From: Suillus spraguei
Lineage: Eukaryota > Basidiomycota > Agaricomycetes > Boletales > Suillaceae
Assembly (NCBI GenBank): GCA_016800925.1
Contig: JABCPU010000123.1
Location: 106,744 to 170,743, forward strand
Direction of reading: 5' to 3'
Length of the DNA stretch: 64,000 nucleotides
Every line of letters starts with the position of its first letter. Within the stretch, counting starts at the first letter, position 1. The position numbers and the translations under genes are program-made. This document shows, piece by piece, positions 21,336 to 33,867 of the stretch. The notes under the pieces were generated by a model. It did no database searches. It was not told where the DNA came from and saw only the letters and a program-made list of their open reading frames with translations.

Positions 21336-24300
21336 TTGAATTGGAGAAACAAAGATTCAATGTATGTTTCTCCCAATGTACTACTAAGACTTGTATGCAC
21401 TGTAGGTGAAAGAAAAGAACTTCATGTCCCTATCACCCTCCACTCGCATACTCACTTAAAATCCGTCGACACTACCGCTGTTATAGATTCAGGAGCAGCC
21501 GGAACATTTATTTCTGAGGAGTTTGTGAAACTCCATCAAATCACACGACAAAACTCAAAACACCATTTCAGTTACTACAGCAGATGGAACTCTTATTAAG
21601 GGAGGACCGATCACGCACTATTGCCTGTTAGTGGTCAAAATTGATGAATGAACCATGTATGGGAAATTCAATATCACCAAACTGGGAAGAAGAGATCAAA
21701 TCCTTCTAGGAATTCCATGGCTACGCGCAATGAACCCAAGTATTGATTGGGCTGCTGAAACACTCATCCTTCCTCGAACGACAAAATCAGATGAAATCGA
21801 AATCGATATGGATATGGATCGGAAGAAGAATGGATTGCCCCCAGTTTAATTGTCATTCTAAGAAATGGCAACATTCCCGACTTCCGAGATCCCTCGTCAT
21901 CCCTCCAATACCTGAAAATCCTGAACCAGAAGTACAAATGCCATGTACTACCGACCTCACTCCCCGTGTACAACTGCCGCGAGCAGTATCACCAATTCCC
22001 CACGCAGAAAAGCGCAAGAACGAATCTGAGCCAGAACTCAGGTCAGCCAAGAACCTATTGAGCAACAGCCAATAGAAGAACAGAAGTATGGGAAAGAAAA
22101 GCAGAAGAAGAAATCCCAGGATGAGATACCAACGTTCCGAAATTATCCAAATTCTATGTTCCCCCGAAAACTCTATCAGCTTCAATTAAGGAAATTCCCG
22201 ATGAAAAGAACCTGTGCCCTCGTTGATCCCAACAGAGGATGATGAACAATTCAACACAATGCAAGATGTCTGGCACGCGCCAGAAGTACGTGAAATTTCC
22301 TCCTATGAACTTGGAGATGGAGAATTTCTTGTGGAATATGATACCAATGGAGTTAGCATGAGAATCATAGAAGAAGTATCCATGGACATGCCTCTCACAC
22401 ATGATGGAACTTTACGACTCAAACAACTCCCCAACTACTCCACAATTTCCCTTCCTCCTCCAAAATACAGTAACAAAGCTCAAGAATTCGCCACGGATGA
22501 GAAAGAAAAGAAAAAGAAATCCTTCGAAGAATTGGTCCCAGACTATTTACACGACTTCGCAGACTCTTTGCTAAAGACGGATTAAACAAACTACCCCCCG
22601 AACGACCCGGTATTGATCATCGGATCGAACTAAACCAGTTTTATCCCTCGCATGTCTAAGTTTACCCGCTATCGGAAAAAGAACGCGCTGCCGTCAAAAC
22701 ATTTATCGATGAAAACGTAGTGAAAGGTTTCATCTTGGAATCGAAGTCACCCCAAGCCAGTGGCTTCTTCTTTGTGGGAAAGAAGAGTGGAGAACTGCGT
22801 CCCTGTCAAGATTACCGCTACATTAATGATTGGACGGTCAAGAACGCCTATCCGCTCCCACTCCCTATCTCCCTTGTCGCACGCCTTCACAATGCACAGT
22901 TCTTTACGAAAATGGATATCCAGTCCGGCTATAACAATATTCACATCCATCCCATGATCGCTGGAAAGCTGCTTTTACTACGGAATTCGGCCTCTTTGAA
23001 CCGAACGTCATGTTCTTTGGCCTCTGCAATTCCCCGGCAACTTTCCAAGCATACATGAATCGCACCTTCCAGCAGGAAATCAATGAAGGATGGATGGTTA
23101 TCTACATGGACAATATCCTGATTTTCTCTACAACTATGGCAGAACATCGCGAACGGACAAGACGGGTTTTGATGAAAATACGAAAAGAACATCTATTCTT
23201 GAAACCGGAGAAATGCACCTTCAATGCGAAGAAGTGGAATACCTCGGAATGATAATTCGCCCCGGACAAGTTGCTATGGACACTGCCAAGACCAAGGGAA
23301 TCTCCGAATGGCCAGTTCCAAAATCTGTAAAAGATGTTCGGTCATTCCTCGGTTTTTGCAACTTCTACTGCACGTTCATCTCCCATTACTCCGATATCGC
23401 TCGACCTCTTATCGAATTAACAAAGAAAGATAAGGTTTTTGATTGGTCAACCAAATGTATGGATACCTTCGAAGAACTGAAACGGTGTTTACATCCCAAC
23501 CAGTACTCCATAACCCTGATCCTTCCCGACAATTTGCTATTGCTACCGACGCTTTGCTCATAGCAACCGGCGGAGTTCTCTTGCAGACTGACGAAAATGG
23601 TGTTTATCACCCCTGTGCATATCTCTCACAGTCTTTGAACCCCGCAGAACGCAATTACCAGATCTTTGACCAGGAACTCCTTGCCGTAATCTGGGCATTG
23701 AACGAATGGCGCCATTATCTTGAAGGAAACCCACACCCCGTCCTAGTATTCACCGACCACAAAATCTTCTGTATTTTAGAAGTGCACAGAAGCTTACCCG
23801 TCGCCAAGCACGTTGGCAATTGATTTTGTCTATTTACGACATTGAACTGCACCACATTGCAGGTACTAAATTGGCAGTACCTGATGCACTATCTTGCCAG
23901 CCCGACTATGACTCCGGCAAAGACGATAACGAGGACCAGACACTTCTTCCTGATGCTCTATTCGTTCGTCTCATTGATACCAATCTGCAAAATGTCTTAT
24001 TATCCTCCAACCCCCTCGACGATCCTGTCTTCAAGACAGCGTCCGACGCCCTCGATGGTGTGTGTCTTCCTCCAATGAAATCGGCGCTCTCTGACTGGAA
24101 GATTGAGGAGAAGTCCTCTATTTTAAGAATTGCGCCTACATTCCACCAGTGCATCGTCCGACATCCTGAAACGGTATCATGATCATCCTACCGCAGGCCA
24201 TCCCGGTAGATTTAAAACCGAAGAACTCGTTAAACGAGAAGTGTGGTGGCCCGCTATGGGCTCCTATATTCGAAATACGTTGAGGGTTGCGCCCTTTGCC

Positions 24301-25441
24301 AGCAAATGAAAGCTGATATGCATCCTGTTCGCCCACCGCTTGCCCCAATACCTTCGTGTGCGACTCGCCCTTTTCCCAGGTCTCCGTTGGTCTTATCACC
24401 GACCTTCCTGTCTCTGGGGGCTTTGATAGTATCATGGTCGTGGTAGACCATGGCCTTATGAAGGGGGTAATTATTATCCCTTGTCTAAAAACCGTCACTT
24501 CCGAAGGGATTGCTAAGCTATTTTTAAAACATGTTTACCGTCAATTTGGACTCCATGACAAAGTCATCTCGGATCGAGGTCCACAGTTCCTATCGCGCTT
24601 TTCTAAAGAGCTTGCCCGACTTCTCGATTACATCATTGCTCCATCGACAGCTTATCACCCTCAGACCGATGGTCAAACGGAAAGGCTAAATCAAGAACTT
24701 GAAACATACCTACGCATCTATTGCCGCAACAATCCCAAAGATTGGGTAGAACATCTACCAATCACCGAATTCATCCACAACCACCAAAAACATGATGCAA
24801 GGAATGCATCACCCTTTTATTTGATGATGGGATATGAACCACGCGCTATCCCTCACCTTATCCCTGATTCATCAGTCCCCGCAGCAGAAGATCGAGTACG
24901 ATCCCTGCAGAAGATAAGAGAAGAAGCAATCGCCTGCCATAATATTGCAATGCAAACAATGGCTGAACGATCCCGAGGAGACAAGTACATTCCATGGAGG
25001 ATCGGAGATAAGGTCTGGCTATCTGCCGCTAACCTCAGGCTCAAACTCCCATCAAGGAAACTTGTGCCAAAGCGATATGGACCTTTCCTGATCATTGACG
25101 TCTTATCGCCCATCACGTTCACACTCAAACTTCTCCCGCAATGGAAAATTCATCCTATGTTCCACACTTCCGTCCTATCATCCTATAGCGAAACGGACGT
25201 ACACGGTCCGAACTTCCCTGAACCACCACCTGACATCATCAAAGAAGAAGAAGAATATGAAATAGAAGCAATTCTCTCTCACAAAGGAACTGGTACTCAC
25301 CGACACTATCTTGTTTCCTGGAAAGGATATTCATCAGGAGACAATGAATGGCTCCCAGAAAAGAACTTGAAGAACTCCGCTCGAATCTTGAATGCTTATA
25401 AGAAGCAACACCTCTTACATCGAAGCCGCCCTCCTATGTGA
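21336..25441 (+). pseudogene. A1 pol: protease, RT, RNase H, integrase, chromodomain
   Basis: Protease shows AVIDSGAAGTFI, then loses frame near 21.56 kb. TGA at 21649-21651 stands where A2 has CGA (Arg). RT has VGKKSGELRPCQDYR (near 22.78 kb) but its catalytic box reads YMDN (Asn codon 23112-23114) where A2 keeps YMDD. RNase H has FAIATDALL (23.54 kb) and the connection VPDALSC. Integrase (24356-25441) is one open frame: zinc-binding [10 protein letters not shown] upstream, VGLITDLP with Gly (24389-24391) where A2 has the catalytic Asp, then [11 protein letters not shown] and QTERLNQ with Glu intact. A chromodomain (HYLVSWKGYSSGDNEWLP) closes the protein; such domains direct chromoviruses to heterochromatin. 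Two dead catalytic sites plus frameshifts make it non-functional. Confidence 0.92.
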
Positions 25442-26777
25442 AGGACACGCCCTTGAAGTTGAAAGAATCCTCACAAAAAGAGGTGCCTTCCCGGCCCTCC
25501 TCCTCGTCAACATTATCCGTACTGCCGCCCTCATCGAAGCCACAGCCAACAAAACAACAGACACTACATACCATCAACGCTTCTTACATCTTCAAAAATG
25601 CATTCGTTCTTATGCTATGTTGTTGCTTCCTGGTTCTTTTAAAAGCGATGTTGAAGAAGCTATTCACATCGTGGCCGAACGTCGAGCAGGCGTTGCTCGA
25701 CCTCCCTCTCTGCAGGAAGATACGCCACTTCCTATTCCAGCACCTCCTTCTTTGCGCATGTATTCTAGTATTGATGCCCTTGCTGGCTTATGCACTGCTG
25801 TCCAAGAGATCGGACAGCTTACCAACGCGGTCGTCGAAACCATCTAGAAATCAGTCGCTGAAACCAGAGCGGCCAGAAACTTAGTAGAAGAAGCCATCAC
25901 TGATCTCCAACAAGTGCAAACTGACCTCGATTCCCCCTGAACTCAATCTCCTATCGAACAACCGACCTCACCGCCTCCCGTTGTAGTCTCTCATGACCAT
26001 CCTGCATGGCTGTATGAGCCCTGTACAGAAGAACAGTGTGAAGCTGCAAAAAGATTAGGGATTCCTGTTGCTGAATTAATAGCACTCGGTCCTCGACTTC
26101 ACGACCTTCACATCCACCCTCCCATGTCTATCCAATCATTATTTGGTCCAATGGATCCTGTCTCGCCATTCTTAGTAAAAGACTTAGGCACCACCTCCCC
26201 TTCTTCCTCTAATGAACTTCTTGTGGTTGCTGAATGAGGAACTACTCCTGACCTCCCCGCATCCGCATACACGCTAACCAGCAAGCAACAGGCAAAGCTT
26301 CAACGCGACAATGCCTTCGCTTTAAAACGCATGACACAACAGAAAGGGAAGAAGCGTGCTAGATCCGCCAGTCCTAAACCCATTATCTCACCATCACCAT
26401 TACGCATGTCCACTTCTAACACTGATAAAAACATGAAATGCCGATTCTGTGGCATCGTCGGACATCGGCAAAAGAATTGTCTTGACTATCAATGCCAAAT
26501 CTGTCTGCAACACGCTCCTACCCATCTGTCCATTTATTGCCCTCAGCGTTGTGGGGAACCTCCGTTTACGCTTACCTGGAAGGACGATGGATTTTATGAT
26601 GCACTATGTAGGTGGGAACAGTATCTTATTAACCACCGACGACAAAAAGAAGGTCGACGGGCAAGGACTGTAGCAGAGGAGGAAGCAGCTTATATGTTAG
26701 GAGGAAGTGCCGCTGATGAAGACGTCGCTAACTATGACGACTATGATCCCATCTATGATGATAACAGAGATGTTTGA
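25392..26777 (+). pseudogene. Chromovirus ORF3, double zinc-knuckle protein (A1 copy)
   Basis: A second coding region overlaps the end of pol in another frame and runs to 26777, just before the polypurine tract. It matches A2's ORF3 throughout: the ILTKRGAFPALLLVNIIRTA segment, a Pro-rich middle, knuckles CRFCGIVGHRQKNC (near 26.44 kb) and CQICLQHAPTHLSIYC, and an acidic C-terminal tail. Relative to A2, about 150 bp holding the ORF3 start has been lost between short AACACC repeats. An in-frame TAG (25846-25848) replaces a Gln codon. A TGA at 26235-26237 lies at the same site as in A2. The function is unknown. Confidence 0.8.
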
Positions 26778-26800
26778 AAGTCGGTGACTTTCGATGTAAT

Positions 26801-26810
26801 AAGGGGGTAA
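26801..26810 (+). other. A1 polypurine tract
   Basis: AAGGGGGTAA directly precedes the 3' LTR, the expected site for plus-strand priming. The same tract precedes the A2 3' LTR on the minus strand. Confidence 0.85.
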
Positions 26811-27280
26811 TGTTACAGTTATACGTGCCCCTATTCATTTTCCTTTTATCTTCTTACTTGTATATCATGTCACGTGACTTGACTCATATGCTCAACGCAT
26901 CTGTACAACACATGCCTTCCTTATTAGGATACGCAGTTACATTCTCATGGTTACCCGGTCTGTGCGCACATATCTATATAAGCACAGTGTACTTGTAGTA
27001 GATTCTTTACTTCAATCTTACTGCGTTTCACCTGGAACATCCTTCGCTTAGGTCTCCAACCTAAGTCGTCTTGAATTGTCTCTAAGTCTAAGCACTCCTT
27101 AGCCTTAGTCTCTATTCTTATAGAACCTCTTGGACTTATCCTTGAGGCCAGACCCTTGATCGTACTCAGAATGCGTTCCTTGTACTCTCACCTTGTCCTC
27201 TTCTGGATATTGTAAGAACCTCCCAGCAGACCGTCTGTGTCTTTTAACTGTCGCTGGTGACGCCATCCCAGTTCATAACA
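26811..27280 (+). repeat. 3' LTR of A1
   Basis: TGTTACAGTTATACGTGCCC to CAGTTCATAACA, 470 bp. It differs from the 5' LTR by about six substitutions, including CACGG to CATGG and TTCGT to TTCAT. Confidence 0.97.
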
Positions 27281-28529
27281 CCATTCATTGACGACATTGC
27301 TGTGAAGTCGGTAAAGACACGGTATCAGGGAGCTGACAGCTCATACGAGACCATACCGGAGAACACTGGCATTTGCTGCTTCATCTGGGAACACTTAATT
27401 GTGGTTAACCACGTCTTGCACTGCTTGCGTATGGTTGGGCTAACAGTTTCCGCCAAAAAGTTCGTTTTAGCCACACCTACCACCAATATCATAGGGCACA
27501 TGTGTACCTTCGAAGGGCGTGTACCAGAGTCCAGGAAGGTACAAAAGATCCGCGATTGGCCTGAGTGTAGCACCGTTACGCATGTGCAGGGCTTCCTGGG
27601 TACCTGCAGTGTCTTGCGTATCTTCATCAAGGACTTCACCAAGATAGTGAGACCGCTAGTAGCACTAACGCGCAAGGATGTCATATTCGAGTGGGTCACA
27701 AACAGAAGGTAGCTATGCAGACACTCAAAGACACTATTATGCAGTCGCCTGCGCTAAAACTGCTCGATTATGTCTCTGGGCGAGAAGTCATTCTAGCTGT
27801 TGACACTTCTTCTATTGCCGTAGGTTTTATACTCTCGCAAATCAGCGAAGACATGAAGTGCTACCCTAGCCACTTTGGTTCGCTAACGCTTACTGAAGTT
27901 GAGAGCGCTACTCGCAAGCGAAGCTCGAGCTATACGGGTTGTTCAGAGCACTGTGTGCTATGTGGGTGTATATCTTTGGCATCGTCAACCTTACGGTTGA
28001 AGTGGACGTGAAGTATGTATATCTATCAAGGGGATGATCAATAACCCAGATCTCCAGCCTAACACTATGATCAATCGCTGGATCGCAGGTATACTTTTGT
28101 TTCAATTCAATCTCGTGCACATACCTGCAACCAAGCATACCGGTGCTGACGGTCTCTCAAGGGGACCTGCTGCAGATAAGATCCAGCTGAGGAGGATGAT
28201 CATGAAGATTGGTTAGACCACTTGTACTCCTTCAGTATGGAGATTTTGAATGACAGGGCTTGCGTAGTCGCAGGTCCTTGTGGCAACATCTTGCAGCACC
28301 CTCATTCATCACCAGTGCCGCGCTCACTTACTCGACCACCTATGTTACTCGCATGTTTAGGTACTGTTACCCACAATAGCGACGGCATCGTAATCCCGCA
28401 TTCTGAGGCCACTCAAGCCCAAGACGAACATATGCTGGTAATTCAGCGATTCCTAACTGACCGCAAGCGGCCAGTGAGCTTGACCAACAAGGAATTTACA
28501 TCCTTGTCAGGGCACTCATTGGTACTTTG

Positions 28530-28756
28530 TGTATAAACTATGCACCAAATGGAGCTATGCAGATGCAGCAAGGACATGGAAGGACATTGGTATGTGGAAT
28601 GTGGTGTGGCAGTTGGTACAGTGTGCGGTAAGTGTGGGATGCCACCGGCAATGCTAAATGGGTAAGATGGCCATGGACAAGTGGTAACTCCTATAGACAT
28701 GAGACAAGTGCTAAAAGGTAAGGTTTTGAGGCCAGCACCAATATATGTTCATTACA
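28530..28756 (-). mobile_element. Family D fragment (one end only)
   Basis: Matches the last ~230 bp of family D (CACCAAATGGAGCTATG onwards) and ends with ATTACA at 28756. The next four bases are CCGT, a CpG-centred tetramer. The other end of the element is missing where it joins the end of element C, so the C/D/E boundary is a deletion or recombination joint. Confidence 0.8.
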
Positions 28757-29653
28757 CCGTGGAAGATGAAGCAAAGAGCCATAGTGAGGAACAATCACTA
28801 CCTGCACAAGCATCACGAAACAAAGCCAACAAGAGTCGTGAACAACACAGAACATACAAAATCAAGCATAGAACATACCTAGAGGGACACGAAATTGCAA
28901 AAAGAGTGGGCATCAAGCGGTGTAAAGGCTGAGTTGTAAGGGCAATAGAGCAGCAGAAATACATAGCGGGGAGTACCAAGCTCCCCCCAAGGGAAGAGAT
29001 ACCAATTTGTGTGTTAACAGAGGACAGTAACATGCCAGAAGACTCACTCGAAACTCTGCTCAACACGATACCAATTGACTTCCTGGAGAACAAGGCAGCC
29101 ATATTCACACAGCTCACAGACCCAATGAATCCAAATCGAGTCGCCTTTATGGTAAAGAAGGTCCAGTATGGCAGTGATATAACAGCAGATGAATGTGGGC
29201 AGGCAGAAGCACTAGTTGCATTGTCTGCAGACGTCTTTGTGGGGTCATTATCCAAAGTGCTTCTGGTACCAGGTGCAAAGCACAGGCTCAATATTCCAGA
29301 AGGTGCAACATTCAATCTAAGAGTCCATTAGCGAGCACTCACATCACCACAACTCCAATTCCTACATGGCAGAATAGACAAAATGTTGGCAGCAGGGACA
29401 TCGAAAGAGCACCACCAGACCTCGTCAAATGCGCAGCTACAACTGTATTAGTGAAGAAATCACACAAACAACAGGGTCTCACATTAGAAGAGCTACAATG
29501 TCGAGTCAACACCCAGTGCTAACAGGATGGACTACCACCGGCATTCTCAATCACAGAGCAAGAGGTCCAAGAAGACATTATACTGCAGCAAACAGAAGGA
29601 CCTCAAAAGTGGTGAATTTGCCAAAATTTCAATGAAGTAAATCAACATACCGT

Positions 29654-30570
29654 TGTGATGAACAAACTCATGCTGAGCTCAAAACGGCACATTTTTGTAT
29701 AGGTGTCACATGGCTATCATTATCCTTACCTTTCAGCTTCACTGTCCCTTGCCATGACACTTTACCATGCATTTACCCCTATCTAATGGTATCATTCCGC
29801 ACTCTGGAAGCCTCGTTGCAGCTTAGCGCTGTACTACAGCAACTTTCCCATGAAGCAGTGATCTTCGGGAATCTCCACGAACCCATTAGGCATCCACAAG
29901 CAAGATTTACCATCCGTCCTATGTCCATCCAGCCTCGCTGGTACATGATGTTTTATAAACTGAAGTGCAGTCTTATTACATGTCTGCTGCGTGTTTATCC
30001 TATCCCTTCTGTCTCCGTAGCTATTCCTTTCATATAAAATTCTTAGGTACCTGTACTCATTCCTTACTTCCCTCCTATAGTACACATGGTACTCAGGAAT
30101 AGTCACCACTACTGTCTCTTATGGAATAAAGTCTTTTACTTGAGTCACTGTCTCTTAAGAATTACCTTACCGCTGCACGCACAACTGCTCTTTACCACTT
30201 TCCCGCGCTTCACCGCTTGTGCTACCGCTTTCCCACGCTTACCACAGCTTCACCGCTTGTTTACCACAAGAGTTCCCATGCTTTACCGCAGTTTTACTGC
30301 TTGCACTACCACTTGTCTACCACTTTCCTGTGCTTACTGCTAGTATTACTGCTAGTTTCCCATGGACCGGAGGTCACTGTTAGCATCTCACTACCTCTGA
30401 TGGCATTCTCACACCACAGGTTGGGCATCATCGAACTATATCAACTTAGTATCCTCTTTAGGGTCAAACACTCTTGCTTTGCAAGTGAAGCAGACTAGAC
30501 AGAGCGCAAGACTTGCATACTAGCTTAGGCCATGGTTTATCTACAGCCCAGGCCAGATTGTATCTTTACA
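29654..30570 (+). mobile_element. Family F element inserted in E, 4-bp TSD CCGT/CTGT
   Basis: 917 bp from TGTGATGAACAAACTCATGC to TTGTATCTTTACA. Flanks are CCGT (29650-29653) and CTGT (30571-30574), a 4-bp duplication with one CpG-to-TpG change. It splits element E between VNQHTV and IAPMPQGD. It shares both ends, but not its middle, with family D. Contains runs rich in CCGCTT and CACCGC; no coding region. Confidence 0.9.
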
Positions 30571-32330
30571 CTGTTATAGCCCCAATGCCACAGGGTGACA
30601 TCAGGGCCAAGCAACAGTGCCTTAGCGGACACAAATATGTTTTGGTATTTGATTTTGCATCCGGATTCTATGCAATCAAGGTACCAGAGGAATCATGACC
30701 ATTCACAGCATTCTACTGGAAGGCAGAGGTTGGTTTTGGTATAATGAATGCCTATGGGACTCACCAGTGCTCCCTTGACATTTGCAGATATGACAGCAAC
30801 TCATCTACATGACCTAATTGTGGATGGGACTATGGAACTATTTGTCAATGATGGAGGATGCTCAGCAAACATGTTTCAGGAGATGATGGAAAAACTCACC
30901 CGAGTATTTCAGTGCTGCAGGGAAAGGAAGCTCTCATTATCACCCTCAAAATGCAGGCTGTTTATGACAGAAACAATGTTTGCAGGAGCCACAATAGGCC
31001 CAAAGGGAGTACAACCGGATCTAGAGAAGTTAACCGCTATTGTAAATTGGGAGAAACCAGCAGACACACTGAATCTGGAATCATTTTTAGGACTTACAAG
31101 CCACTTCAGGGACTTGGTGCAAGGATACATGAAAAGAGAGGGTCCACTAAGGGATTTAGTGAAATCAGCACCACTAAAACTACCCTATTCAAAGGCAACA
31201 TACCATCAAATACTCTGAGACATCAAACTAGCAGAATGATGGAGCGAAGAGCACAATAAAGCCTTTCTAGACCTGAAAACTGCTTTAGTATCAAGGCCCA
31301 TCCTACAAGCTCCACGGTATGATGGCTCACCATTTGTGGTAACATCCGATGGCTGTCAAGAAGGCTTTGCAGCGGTCCTATCACAAAGGGTCCAAATGGA
31401 GAAACAATCAGGGAAACACACAGAGAGACTTCTCCCAATCACATTTGCTTCAAAGAGCACATCAGCAGCTGAGCACAAATACAAACCTTTCTTACTTGAA
31501 TTTGTGGCACTGAAGCATGGTCTAGATAAGTTTTCAGATATCATCTGGGGTTTCCCAGTGGAAATCAAAACGGACTGTCAAGCATTAAGAGACATACTCA
31601 TGAATGATCGCCTTAATGCAGCACATGCACAATGGTGCGATGGTATACTAGCACACAATATCATCGATCTTCGCCATGTTCCAGGCAAACTTAACGTGGT
31701 CGCAGATGGCTTGAGTAGACAGTGGGAGGGACAACCACGAGACATGAATCTACAAGATGGCAGCAACTGGACTGTCAGTGAAGATTGGGAAGCAGCAACA
31801 GGACTAACTGATGATATCTTAACAACAGCAATAGAAACCTCCAAAACAATAGTAAGTCTATTAGAGAGATTCACTAATGAACCAGTTTTGATAGAAGTCA
31901 TAAAAGCAATAGCACAGATGGGAACAGACACACCACTTAAGGACTGCAGAAGAGCAAAACACTAAGCATCACAGTATATGATTGAGGGAGGAAAATCATG
32001 GAGATTGAGAGGTGGAACAATGGTAAGAGCTCAAAGCAGAACTGAATGTGTTACTAGGGAAGAGGCAAAGGTATTAGCAATGAAACAGCACACTGAAGGG
32101 GGACACTGGGGTAGGGACACAATCAAAATTGCACTAACCAATAGAATTTATGGCCTGAAACTTGACAAGTCATCATGACAGCCATAGGAGATTGTGCTAA
32201 GTGCAAAAACTTTTGCGCTACCCATTTGCACTCATCGTTAGAAGCAATTACCCACAGACACCCATTTGAGTTGCTAGTAGGAGACTACCTCACTTTACCC
32301 AAAGCGAAAGGTTATCACACACTAGGCATG

Positions 32331-32803
32331 TGTTACAGTCATATGTGCCCCTATTCATTTTCCCTTTGTTTCCTTACCTGTATATTATGTCACATGACTC
32401 TGACTCATATGCTCAACGCATCTGTACAACACATGCCTTCCTTATTAGGATACGTAGTTACATTCTCACGGTTACTTGGTCTGTGCGCACATATTGGCCT
32501 ATTTAAGCACAGTGTACTTGTAGTAGATTCCTTACTTTAATCTTACTGGGTTTTACCTGGAATCTCCTTCGCTTAGGTCTCCAACCTAAGTCATCTTGAA
32601 TGTCTCTAAGTCTAAGCACTCCTTAGCCTTAGTCTCTATTCTTGTAGAACCTCTTGGACTTATCCTTGAGGCCGAACCCTTGATCGTACTCGGAATGCGT
32701 TCCTTGTACTTTCACTTTGTCCTCTTCTGGACATCGTAGAACCTCCCAGCAGACCATCTGTGTCTTTTCACTGTCGCTGGTGACGCCACCCCAGTTCATA
32801 ACA
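32331..32803 (+). mobile_element. Solo LTR, family A, TSD GCATG
   Basis: A 473-bp LTR, TGTTACAGTCATATGTGCCC to CAGTTCATAACA, with perfect flanks GCATG (32326-32330 and 32804-32808). It cuts the integrase of element E between KGYHTLG and YLNTFSQHVW. Confidence 0.96.
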
Positions 32804-33867
32804 GCATGTATCTCAATACATTCTCTCAACATGTCTGGGTCTTCAAATATAAATCAGCGGGAACTGCAAAGACAACAATCAATAGTCTATTGAATATCTT
32901 TCACAACTTTGTACCTTCCGAAACCTTTATGACAGATGGTGGACAACATTTCAACAATCATGAAGTCAAGGATTTTTGTATGAAATGGGCATGCAAAACA
33001 CACGTCATCGCAGCATATGTGCCATGGATCAGTGGTCTTGTAGAAGGAACTAACAAAATCCTGTTACACATGCTGAAATGTTTATGTGCCCCAGATCTAG
33101 GAGAAGATGACTACGAAAATAGAACATGGGACAAACTACCAGACAGCTGGCCCAACCACTTGGATGATGCAGTCATAGCATTGAATTATTGCATCCTGCC
33201 GGCGCTCAAGTTCTTGCCAAAAGAATTACTGTTAGGTCAAGTAGTCAACACACCACACACTGATTTATCCAACAGCACATCAATGTTACGACTCACAGAC
33301 ACAAGCACTCATATGGCCTATGTAGCCCAACAGCAACTAGATGGCTACAATGCTATAGTGAGACATGCCTTCAAGCAGAAGGCAGCATTCAACAAAAGGG
33401 TTTTAGCATGCTCACCAAGGGAAGTCCTATTTTTGAAGGGACAATTAGTTCAATTCTTCTACAGTGCTCTCAATGCAACACTCGATGCAAAATGTAAAAT
33501 ATTACCAAGATGATTGCCTCCATGCCATGTTACAGAGCGACTATGCAATTCATACCAACTCAAAACATTAGAAGGCACACCTATGAGTGGAGAATTTCAT
33601 GCACGACAACTCAGGGCATTCATACCTAGACCCAGTACTCGGTTAGCGGAAGAACAGGAAGAGAAAGGAAAGGAAATCACAGAAGAAAGTGTTGCTGAAG
33701 AAACATCAGGGGAGCGGACCAAGAACACAGATGAAGAAAACACAGAGAAAGAAAGGTTAGATGAGGAAAAGGACAAAGAAGAGCGGAACCAAAGGAGTGC
33801 AGACAGAGTCAAGAATGGAGAAGACAGGGAAGACAGGGTAGAAACATCAAGCAATGAGAAGGTGTAG

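Larger units (their letters stand above)
19838..27280 (+). mobile_element. Complete Ty3/gypsy chromovirus A1, TSD CCATT
   Basis: Complete 7443-bp element with 470-bp LTRs at 19838-20307 and 26811-27280. It has the perfect duplication CCATT (19833-19837, 27281-27285), PBS (20309-20319), gag, pro-pol with chromodomain, ORF3, and a polypurine tract (26801-26810). I count about six differences between the LTRs (roughly 98.7% identity), three of them at CpG, so insertion is recent on the scale of this window. It landed inside the RT of older element C. Despite its youth it carries frameshifts in gag, protease and RT, YMDN for YMDD, and an Asp-to-Gly change in the integrase core, so it cannot move itself. 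Confidence 0.97.
18128..28510 (+). pseudogene. Gypsy element C, protease-RT-RNase H, split by A1
   Basis: The first part (18250-19837) encodes a retropepsin-like domain (LDQGAECLVM, later FDLLLGRPFYM) and the start of RT (IIKKDGTSLHIVHDLQLLN, MMDLFSGYDQ). A1 then interrupts it. Coding resumes at 27286 in the same frame once the CCATT duplication is removed, with the intact catalytic FIDDIAV. It continues with the thumb region (GLTVSAKKFVLATPTTNIIG), a frameshifted RNase H, and the HIPATKHTGADGLSRG stretch near 28.13 kb. No integrase follows; the frame runs out near 28508, where a family-D fragment begins. One early in-frame TGA and several frameshifts show long decay. Its gag is probably the inverted block at 16160-17358. 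Confidence 0.85.
28757..33867 (+). pseudogene. Gypsy element E pol: RT, RNase H, integrase; two insertions
   Basis: Coding is in three blocks: 28757-29653, 30571-32330 and 32804-33867. Block 1 carries the region upstream of RT (LSADVFVGSLSKVLLVPGAK). Block 2 has RT with VFDFASGFYAIKV; its catalytic box reads FVND (Asn codon 30847-30849) where FVDD is expected. RNase H follows (SDGCQEGFAAVLSQR, VVADGLSRQWEG), then an HHCC domain (HTEGGHWGRD, CAKCKNF). Block 3 continues the integrase (FMTDGGQHF, SGLVEGTNK) and ends in a Glu/Lys-rich tail. Frames rejoin across both insertions once the duplications are removed. The 5' part of the element, including gag, is missing. This is a separate gypsy lineage from A and G, with no chromodomain seen. 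Confidence 0.85.

Noticed and set aside
29650..30575. 5-bp TSD (CCGTT/CTGTT) for family F
   Set aside because: It would require the element to start with GTG instead of TGTG. The 4-bp reading fits F1, F2 and all D copies, including D4, whose five-base flanks do not match.
33597..33854. Ser-rich minus frame
   Set aside because: It is the antisense shadow of the Glu/Lys-rich tail of element E.
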